Assembly (NCBI RefSeq): GCF_022179805.1
Contig: NZ_BPUO01000009.1
Coordinates: 186,001-250,000 of the forward strand
Length of the DNA stretch: 64,000 nucleotides
From: Cupriavidus pauculus
Lineage (GTDB): Bacteria; Pseudomonadota; Gammaproteobacteria; Burkholderiales; Burkholderiaceae
Direction: 5' to 3'
In this document: one piece after another, positions 47,808 through 54,577 of the stretch
Layout of the letters: the number at the start of each line of letters is the position of its first letter
Numbering within the stretch: position 1 is the stretch's first letter
Position numbers and translations under genes: made by a program
The notes under the pieces: generated by a model
What the model saw: only the letters and a program-made list of their open reading frames with translations
What the model was told of the DNA's origin: nothing
Databases searched by the model: none

Positions 47808-47903
47808 AGCTTTCCGGGGCGTACCGCCAGAAAATGCACAGAGAAAGTACGATGACCCCGTAAAGGAGGCGGCGCTGACAAATTGTGCTCTTCGAGGCTC
47901 ATC

Positions 47904-47970
47904 CATTTGGGGATACCCATTTTTATCCCGAATGGGAGTTTATTGACTTTCATTTGGGATAATCTAAAAT
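47904..47970 (+). promoter_or_regulatory. Promoter and operator array of the Xre-RES operon
   Basis: A sigma-70 type promoter is visible: TTGACT (47943-47948), 16-base spacer, TAAAAT (47965-47970). Around it the motif CATTTGGGATA appears directly at 47904-47915 (one extra G), inverted at 47924-47934 (one mismatch) and directly at 47951-47961 inside the spacer. A half-site (CATTTGG, inverted) follows near 47986. Such an array suits autorepression by the Xre-type antitoxin. Confidence 0.72.
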
Positions 47971-48003
47971 GGGAATATCACTTCGACCAAATGAGAGGGC
48001 GGC

Positions 48004-48456
48004 ATGAGCTATGTGATCGCATCTAGTACCCACGGTCTGGGCGCTCAGCCGGACGACTTTGACCTTTTCTTGCACCGCATGGGCGCGCTTGAACAAAGGA
48101 AGGTCATTCGTGAGGGGATGGACGCCACCATTGTCGAGCGCGTCGCCAAGGAGTTACTCCGCATCCCCGTACAGACTCTTCTCAATGGGTTGGGACTTCC
48201 TAGCTCGACCGTACTTCGTAAGATCTCGAAGCATGAGCGTCTGTCTGGACCGGAGTCTGACAGAGTTGCGCGAGTTCTCTATGTACACGAGCTTGCCACC
48301 GATGTCTTGGAAGATTCGAAGCTTGCTGCGCAGTGGATGCAGAAGCCACTGTTTGAATTGGATGGCATGAAGCCGCTTGAGGTCCTGGATTCGCAACCGG
48401 GGTACGACCGCGTGAGAGACATCCTGATGCGCGCAGCGTTTGGCATTCCTGTATGA
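48004..48456 (+). CDS. Xre/MbcA/ParS-family antitoxin (DUF2384)
   Basis: 150 residues, ATG 48004 after GAGAGGGCGG. An N-terminal helix-turn-helix-like region covers about 45-80 (VERVAKELLRIPVQTLLNGL, GLPSSTVLRKISKHERL). The C-terminal DUF2384 toxin-binding domain follows (SDRVARVLYVHELATDVLED, AAQWMQKPLFELDGMKPLEV), with a short C-terminal tail that usually plugs the RES active site. It overlaps the RES toxin gene by four bases. Standard length and order for Xre-RES pairs. Confidence 0.92.
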   Translation: MSYVIASSTHGLGAQPDDFDLFLHRMGALEQRKVIREGMDATIVERVAKELLRIPVQTLLNGLGLPSSTVLRKISKHERLSGPESDRVARVLYVHELATDVLEDSKLAAQWMQKPLFELDGMKPLEVLDSQPGYDRVRDILMRAAFGIPV

Positions 48457-48923
48457 AGGTTTATCGACTTGCAAAGGAAAAACCGGGGCGCTACAAAGCA
48501 GATGATCTGAGTGGGAATGGGGCGGCCCTCGTAGGAGGCCGTTGGAATCCGCGCGGTATGCGAGTCGTCTACACGTGCTGCAATCCCTCTACCACTGTGC
48601 TTGAGACTTTGGTGCACTTAGGCGGTCTCATGCCCGTGGTACACCACTTCATGGTGACGATTGAGGTGCCGGATGCATGTTTCGCTGACGCGCTTCTTCC
48701 CGAGATGCCCACTGATTGGGATGCACCGGGTCGGGATCCGCAGTCCACACTGTCCATCGGGCAACGCTGGATCGAAGCAGGCGAACATTTAGCCCTCAAA
48801 GTTCCATCGGTTGTCTGCCCAGCGGATTTCAACTTGTTGCTGAATCCTCTGCACGCCGATATGAACCGCGTTCGGGTCGTTGATATTGCGCTCTTCAAGT
48901 TCGATGCGAGGTTGTTCGGTTGA
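48453..48923 (+). CDS. RES-domain toxin
   Basis: 156 residues with typical RES features: MKVYRLAKEKPGRYKADDL, GGRWNPRGMRVVYTCCNPST, VLETLVHLGG. The conserved Arg (about 5), the GGRWN loop, the Tyr/Ser region and the Glu in the LET motif are all present, so it should be active. RES toxins such as MbcT and ParT degrade NAD+ or ADP-ribosylate targets. Translationally coupled to the antitoxin (ATGA). Confidence 0.92.
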   Translation: MKVYRLAKEKPGRYKADDLSGNGAALVGGRWNPRGMRVVYTCCNPSTTVLETLVHLGGLMPVVHHFMVTIEVPDACFADALLPEMPTDWDAPGRDPQSTLSIGQRWIEAGEHLALKVPSVVCPADFNLLLNPLHADMNRVRVVDIALFKFDARLFG

Positions 48924-48988
48924 TGACTGAAGCATAGGGTAGTCGCATTCGACGGCCGCGGGTTACGCGTGCTAGCAGGGTGACTAGG

Positions 48989-50707
48989 CTATCGCTTCCC
49001 GAATACTTTCTCCAGCTGATCGGTTCGCTGCCGGTCGTCATCGTGCAGGTAGCGGGAGGTCGTCGTGATGGACGCATGGCGCAGGTTGTCACGCACGGTC
49101 GTGAGCGATGCGCCTTGCGCGAGCGCGTGGGTCGCATGGGTGTGGCGCAGCCAGTGAGGTGTGGCCCGTCGGAGCTTGTCTGCCAGGGGCGGATGGTCCA
49201 TTTCAATCGCATCGGCGGCAAGCGAGAGGAAGCGCCGCAGCACCGCCCGCAGGCGCGGCGTGGTGATCGGCGAGCCATCCTCGAGATGCGCCAGGATCGG
49301 GCAATGGCGGTCCCAGCGCGCCGGCGTCACGGGCAGACCGCGCGCCACCAGGTATTGGTCTAGCGCCTGGTGGGCGAGGGAAGGGAGCGCGACCTTGCCC
49401 CGGCGCTCCCCCTTGCCGACCAGGTGCAGCCAGCGTTCGCCCCGCGCGCCAATCTCGATGCCACCGAGCGTCACCCCGACCAGTTCGGCCGCCCGCAACC
49501 CCGTCGCATACCCGAAATCGAGCACAAATCGCAGGCGCATCGCCGCGTCCGGCGTCCAGCCGTACGACCACTCCAGACCGTCCGCCAGGGTACGAAGCAA
49601 CGTCCATTCACCATCGGTGAAAGCGCGGGACGTGTCAAGATCCGCGGCACGCTGGGCACCGCGCACTTTCAGCCCGGCGAAGGGGTTGGCCAGGACGTAA
49701 CGCTGCGCGATCAGCCAGCGGAAAAGCGCACCAATGACACCCAAGGCGTAGGCGATCGAACCCGGCGAGAGCGCGCCGGCGAATGGACGCCATTCCGGTG
49801 ATGTTCTCGGGCATGCCGGACCGACCCATCGAGATGTCGGTGCGCGCAAGAAAGACCGGTAGGCCGTGGCATCCTCGGCGGTCAGCGACGATAGTGGCTT
49901 GCCGCGCTCTAGGATCGCCCAAAGCAGCAATCTCTCGGCCTCCTTGCGATACGCCCGCGCCGTCGCTTCGGCTTCGTGCAACCCGAGCCAGGCATTGATG
50001 GCGTCGTAGTCATTGTCCGCCGTCAGCGAACACATCGCCCGTGGCGCACGAAAGACCCCATGTGAGCCGTCTACGGCAAGCGGCAACGCAATGCGTTCCC
50101 ACGGCACGATGCGTGCGGCATCTGCGGCTGTAGGACGCGTCACGAGCGCCCGCGCTCGCTCGGTCAACTGGGGATGTTCGGCAAAGAATGTCTCGATAGC
50201 CTGGGCACTACGCTGGCCTAAACCATCGATCGCCAGCCACCAGCGCCGGCGACGTGGAATGCGCACGGTCAGATCTGCCAAAGTCTTCAGCCCGTGGGCT
50301 TGCAGCGCCGCGGCGGCGCGCGCGGGGAGCCATGCGTCGACCATGTCCGTGATCTGAGGCGTTGCCGGCGCCAGTTGACGCAGCGTTTCCAGGGCGCGGG
50401 CAACCGCTGTTGCGTGCGCGGTACGACCATCCGCGGCACAGGTGAAGAGCCTAGCTAGGTCGTCGCGCTGGCGTCGACGTGAGGCTTCAGCCAACTGACG
50501 TCGGAGGGCGCCGATCACGCCGCGTGCCGACCGGCCTGGCGTCAACGCATCGGGCCAAAAGCGGGTGATGGCAGCGCGCGATGGCGTTCCCTCGTACCAG
50601 GCGCGCAAGGCAGCGAGCGCATCGGCGCCAGGCAGGGGCACGGCGCTTTCGGACGACAGGGTTTCGTCGGGGGCAGGGCGTGAGCGAACCATTCGGAGGT
50701 GTGGCAC
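48989..50707 (-). CDS. Tyrosine-type site-specific integrase (DUF3701 type)
   Basis: 572 residues from GTG 50707; ATG 50692 is five codons later and equally likely. The N-terminal region includes a helix-hairpin-helix-like DUF3701 part (about 120-190, LPARAAAALQAHGLKTLADL) and a SAM-like core-binding domain (about 240-340). The catalytic domain has Arg in FGYATGLRAAELVGV, HWLRH (His 518, Arg 521) and the nucleophile Tyr about 553 in SRYLHDD. All catalytic residues are present, so it is probably active. It directs integration of the surrounding island or a part of it. A dif-like inverted repeat lies 39 bases before the start. Confidence 0.92.
   Translation of the reverse strand: MPHLRMVRSRPAPDETLSSESAVPLPGADALAALRAWYEGTPSRAAITRFWPDALTPGRSARGVIGALRRQLAEASRRRQRDDLARLFTCAADGRTAHATAVARALETLRQLAPATPQITDMVDAWLPARAAAALQAHGLKTLADLTVRIPRRRRWWLAIDGLGQRSAQAIETFFAEHPQLTERARALVTRPTAADAARIVPWERIALPLAVDGSHGVFRAPRAMCSLTADNDYDAINAWLGLHEAEATARAYRKEAERLLLWAILERGKPLSSLTAEDATAYRSFLRAPTSRWVGPACPRTSPEWRPFAGALSPGSIAYALGVIGALFRWLIAQRYVLANPFAGLKVRGAQRAADLDTSRAFTDGEWTLLRTLADGLEWSYGWTPDAAMRLRFVLDFGYATGLRAAELVGVTLGGIEIGARGERWLHLVGKGERRGKVALPSLAHQALDQYLVARGLPVTPARWDRHCPILAHLEDGSPITTPRLRAVLRRFLSLAADAIEMDHPPLADKLRRATPHWLRHTHATHALAQGASLTTVRDNLRHASITTTSRYLHDDDRQRTDQLEKVFGKR
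49002..49098. repeat. 97-bp direct repeat, copy 2 (inside the integrase 3' end)
   Basis: Partner of 47711-47807 (91 of 97 identical). The two copies bracket the Xre-RES operon with a period of 1291 bases. Confidence 0.9.
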
Positions 50708-51086
50708 AAATTGTTAGCATCTAGTTTGCCATGAAAAAACATCAGTATCGATAATGTTTGTTATCGATATAGCAGTGTGTTGAGGGGCGAAACTCCGCTC
50801 GCTGAGCGCTGACACACCTAAATTTGTGTCTTCGTTCTCCCAAAATTGTGTCTTATCGGACTATCGGACTAGCGTCGTAGATCTAGCAGATACACGTGCT
50901 AGCGAACTTAGGAGGAATGCGGAGACAACTGAGTCAACATCTTCGGCCAATGCGACACATCAGATTAGAACTTCCTGTGCCACTACGGAAACCGTGTGAT
51001 CCACCGGGGGTAGAATCAATCTTCCCTTGCTAGTCGTCGGTCGCCCAACTCAGGTTGGCGATTCTAACCATTCCATTGGACCTGTC
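50708..51086. other. Intergenic region between integrase and AlbA_2 gene
   Basis: No gene. It holds the dif-like inverted repeat (listed separately). Further right is a direct repeat of the type AAATTGTGTCTT (near 50820-50830 and 50843-50855) followed by a tandem ATCGGACT. Confidence 0.55.
50746..50769. other. Dif-like inverted repeat, candidate attachment site
   Basis: TATCGATAA (50746-50754) and TTATCGATA (50761-50769) are perfect complements separated by the 6-base TGTTTG. Arms of 9-11 bp with a 6-8 bp centre are the form of core sites bound by tyrosine recombinases, and the site is next to the integrase start. An operator is the alternative. Confidence 0.5.
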
Positions 51087-52274
51087 GTGACGGATGAATT
51101 TCTGAATGCGCTCCGATACAAGAGCGAAGGCACTGATATCGACTTCAAGTCTGCTCAGTACCGATTCATTGGCGGTAACGAGGAAGACAAAGCTGAGATG
51201 CTCAAGGACATCCTTGCGATGGCCAATGCGTGGCGCGATGGTCCTGGCTACATCTTGCTTGGTTTTAAGGACCAACGTCCACATCCAGCCGCTGTTGTGG
51301 GCATTTCTGAGAGCATTGATGATGCCAAGATTCAGCAATTCGTGCACGGGAAGGTAAAGCCAAAGCTGATTTTCAAATATGAAGAGCACCTGTACGAAGG
51401 AAAGACAGTCGGCGTCTTCACTATTCCAAAGCAGAAGCGCGCTTTCTACTTGGGGCATGCGTATGGAAAGTTGAAGAGTAACGTCGTGTACGTGCGCCGC
51501 GGAAGCAGTACGGACGAAGCAGAGCCTCCGGAAATTGCAGCGATGATGCTGGCGGACACTGGACGTGGTAACTTGCGCTGCGAACTGTCGGTACTAACTC
51601 CAACCAACGAGGAGCTTGGAGCCACGCTCGCTCTGAGTTTCCTGCGCTTCCCGGAGCAACTACCTGACTACGAAACTCCACGAAGAGAGAAGGACCCGTT
51701 CGGGTTCCAATTTACCGTGCCATCAATCTGGCGCGACAACAAAGACTTCTGGAGGGAATATGCAGAGTTCGCCCGCGTTCAGGCGGCGCTCATCGAGATG
51801 AAGTTCATATTGCGCAATCGCTCTGACGTGCAACTCTCGAACGCGAAGGTTGAGGTCTCGGTAGAGCCGCTCGACGGTCAGCTCTTCCAGATGATATCCG
51901 GAGCGGATTTGCCTGCGGAACCAGAGAGCCAATTGAGTACCTTTCACGGCATCAGTAACTTGCCAGAAATGTTGGATCGACGGAATGCGAAGTTAATCGT
52001 AGACCATAGCGGGGAGTCGCCCATCTGTCACGTACGCTTTGGCTCTCTCCTGCCTGGTGAAGAGGGACGATCCTCTGGTACTGTGGCCATCATCCCGCTT
52101 GGGCCAGGGAAGCTGAGGGTGCGCCTCCGACTGCTTGGAGGAGAACTCTCGGAACCGCAGGAGATCGACCATGTGCTCGAGGTGGTCGGAGATGAGAAGG
52201 TCCTTGACGTCCGCGCATTAAATGAGATTTGGGGGCAATCGTTGATTGCCCGTCATCAGTCTTCTGGCGAGTAG
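51087..52274 (+). CDS. AlbA_2 (Schlafen-like) domain protein
   Basis: About 395 residues from GTG 51087; TTG 51027 would add 20. Residues 1-150 are an AlbA_2 domain: EGTDIDFKSAQYRF, then MLKDILAMANAWRDGPGYIL and LGFKD, with GKTVGVFTIPKQKRAFYLG toward the end and VVYVRRGSST. The C-terminal 230 residues are beta-rich without a recognised domain. AlbA_2 proteins include nucleic-acid-binding regulators and some defence genes. It stands alone between an integrase and an integrase relic, which favours a defence or mobile-element cargo role, but this is inference. Confidence 0.85.
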   Translation: MTDEFLNALRYKSEGTDIDFKSAQYRFIGGNEEDKAEMLKDILAMANAWRDGPGYILLGFKDQRPHPAAVVGISESIDDAKIQQFVHGKVKPKLIFKYEEHLYEGKTVGVFTIPKQKRAFYLGHAYGKLKSNVVYVRRGSSTDEAEPPEIAAMMLADTGRGNLRCELSVLTPTNEELGATLALSFLRFPEQLPDYETPRREKDPFGFQFTVPSIWRDNKDFWREYAEFARVQAALIEMKFILRNRSDVQLSNAKVEVSVEPLDGQLFQMISGADLPAEPESQLSTFHGISNLPEMLDRRNAKLIVDHSGESPICHVRFGSLLPGEEGRSSGTVAIIPLGPGKLRVRLRLLGGELSEPQEIDHVLEVVGDEKVLDVRALNEIWGQSLIARHQSSGE

Positions 52275-52429
52275 CCTTTCGACATCGCGGTACCGAGCAT
52301 TTGGCAGCTTTTGCAAGCTAACTGTCTGGTCTACCGCAAGAACAACTGCGAGCGTCGGATTATGTAGCCAAGCGCCTGACGGTGGGGTGGTGAGCCGGCA
52401 CAAAGTTTGTGCAACTGAGGGGGGCCCAC

Positions 52430-52844
52430 ACGGAGACATCGATGCAGCGCGGGCGCTACGAGTGCAGTTGCTGTTGCGCTTCGCCTATGCCACCGGTCTG
52501 CGCATCTCGGTGCAGGCTCAGGTCACCATCGGTGATCTGCGGCAGCAGGGCCTGCCGCCCGACCAGCGCGGCATTTGGACGTTGTCGTTCGTGGGGAAGA
52601 GCACTCGGGTCCGCGAGGTGATCGTGCCGGTTATCGAGGAGCTGCGCGACTATCCGGCCGTGCGGGGCCTGGGCCGGGCGTTCGAACACCTGCATCGTGA
52701 GACGCCGCTGATCGGCCATGTCAAGACTGACGGCAGGCTGGCAAGCTGTCGGTGGCGCAACTCGACCCGATCTGGAAGAGGTTCTTTGCCCAGGCGGCTG
52801 ACGTGCTGGCCGAGGAGGATGCGCCCCGGAGCGGAGACCCATAA
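52430..52844 (+). pseudogene. Tyrosine recombinase relic with frameshift
   Basis: One frame reads LLLRFAYATGLRISVQAQVT and IGDLRQQGLPPDQRGIWTLS, then a strand with VREVIVPVIEEL, matching the catalytic-domain start of a tyrosine recombinase and its first Arg. Near 52745 the frame shifts to KLSVAQLDPIWKRFFAQAAD and VLAEEDAPRSGDP-stop at 52844, where the rest of the catalytic domain (HxxR, Tyr) is missing. It is a different family member from the intact integrase. Confidence 0.75.
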
Positions 52845-52860
52845 CGCGATTCGGTTTTAG

Positions 52861-53633
52861 CGGAGTCCGCTCTAGAATTAGTATTCTCATCACGCTTGCC
52901 CAAATACGTATGCATGAAGTGCGGTTGTCCATGAGGAATCGACCGAAGGTCCTGCGACACGGTGATGCCGTCTTTATTCTGCCGAGGGGGCTTGTAGAAA
53001 AAAATGACGAAGTAGCGCTCGTGGCCCGACTCATCTGCGATCGCCAGCTTTTTGGTGCGTGCTATCGGGGTATCCTCCCCGGCCGATTCAACGAACTAGG
53101 GTGGACGCTGGGGTGATGGTGGCCGGGTTAGTCCCTTCATCTGAAGTTATGCTGGATATGGCTTGCCCCGGCGGGTTAGCGAGATTGCCCTTGAGCTATC
53201 CTCGGGAATGGCCAACAAACCATGCAGCAATCCTTCCAGTCCCCGAGTCGCTGTGGGAACTGAGCATCGATGCTGATTTCGGCCCACCATTGTCGGCACC
53301 GGTTGCCGTGGAGTCCAACATCGCATGCGGTTAGGTTCCGCCAGGAATATTCACGTCGGACCTTATTCTTGCCGGTTTGACATGGTGGGCATTAGTACAG
53401 GTATCAATGTTTGGCTGGCTGCCAGTGTTGGAATTACTCCCAGCAAGCCTGCGAAGCGAGATTCGACGACGTTCCGGAGGCGTCTTCAGTCTATACTCGC
53501 GTTCAAGTGCTGGCGTTCTAGGGAGCGCTTTCTGTCGTGGGTGCAGGCTATGTGCTGCAATTTTTGACAGGCGCCCCTATTACTGACTTGACCGCAAGAG
53601 TTTCCTGCGACACACCGACTTTGAACGTAAGCC
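52861..53633. other. No supported gene
   Basis: Three short plus-strand frames cover this interval. The one at 52910-53116 is the most protein-like (VLRHGDAVFILPRGLVEKND) but has no ribosome site. Around 53390 a piece reads GISTGINVWLAASVGI, loosely like MgtC-family membrane helices, and is quickly broken. It probably holds decayed sequence and the promoter of the PIN gene. Confidence 0.4.
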
Positions 53634-54575
53634 ATGGACATCTTTCACGTCATCATCGACACCAGCATACTGAGGCGAACGTATTTCAAAACTGGCGAGT
53701 TCGAGCGTCTGCTGAAGCGGGCCAAGCAGGGTGTCCTCAAATTATATATCCCAGAGATCGTCCTCGAAGAGCGGCGTACACAATTGCTCTTCGAGTACAA
53801 CAAGCTCGTGGCCGACGCAAGGGCAGCGATTGAAAGAATGCAGCGCAGCCATATGACTATGCTGCTTGAAGGTCTGCCGGCGCCTGAGTGTATGTTTCCT
53901 AGCGCAGAGGATGTTGACCGCAACTCCCACGCCGTTTTCCAGCAGTATTTAGCCGAAAATCGCGTCGAGGTGATTCCTTTTTCGTATGAACATGCCGCAC
54001 GGGCATTGCAACGGTATATGCGGAGAGTTTCTCCGTTCGCATATGTCGAGGATCGTTCGGGTGAGCGCAAGCACATTCCAGATTCATGGATACTAGAGGC
54101 GGCCATCGACATCAAAGGACGGCCCGGGCGTCACTGCGTTCTCGTGGACGACGGGCGCTTTGAGGATGCCTTAAAGCTCGTTGGATTCGAAGTCTACAAA
54201 GACATCGAAAAGTTGGACATGGCGGTCGCTGATGCCACTGCCGTTGTCCCGATTGTTGTGGCTGAGAATCGTGATGGTGGTGAGCCACCCGAAGCATTGC
54301 CGATGGATAAGCTTCGCGAGGACGTTTTTAAGGGCATGAACGTCATTGTCATGGGTGTTAATGAGGCCTTGGGAAATCCGGGTAAGGATCAACTCTTTGC
54401 CTCCCTGGAAGCGGCGGGAGTAGATCGCGCCATTGCAGAGCATGAGGCCAAGACGCTGGTTTTTTCCGGCCTGTTGACCGATATGGGTAGCCACCTAATT
54501 CCGACGGATGCCGGAGTCGCCCGCCGAGCAGCGGCCGAAAAGGTCGTTACTGATCTCCTTATGAAGATGATCTGA
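53634..54575 (+). CDS. PIN-domain nuclease with C-terminal winged-helix-like region
   Basis: 313 residues. The N-terminal PIN fold has the expected acidic residues: Asp 9 in HVIIDTSIL, Glu 41/45 in IPEIVLEER, Asp 150 in HIPDSWILEAA and Asp 172-173 in LVDDGRFED. These would bind metal for RNA cleavage. The last 90 residues (PPEALPMDKLREDVFKGMN, then IAEHEAKTLVFSGLLTDMGS) look helical and may contact a partner. The next gene starts two bases after the stop, so the pair is an operon. No antitoxin of VapB type is present. Function inferred as an RNase component of a defence or stress module. Confidence 0.87.
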   Translation: MDIFHVIIDTSILRRTYFKTGEFERLLKRAKQGVLKLYIPEIVLEERRTQLLFEYNKLVADARAAIERMQRSHMTMLLEGLPAPECMFPSAEDVDRNSHAVFQQYLAENRVEVIPFSYEHAARALQRYMRRVSPFAYVEDRSGERKHIPDSWILEAAIDIKGRPGRHCVLVDDGRFEDALKLVGFEVYKDIEKLDMAVADATAVVPIVVAENRDGGEPPEALPMDKLREDVFKGMNVIVMGVNEALGNPGKDQLFASLEAAGVDRAIAEHEAKTLVFSGLLTDMGSHLIPTDAGVARRAAAEKVVTDLLMKMI

Positions 54576-54577
54576 CA

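Noticed and set aside
53325..53586. Possible MgtC-like membrane fragment (GISTGINVWLAASVGI)
   Set aside because: A single short stretch, broken at once, without a start or flanking family motifs.
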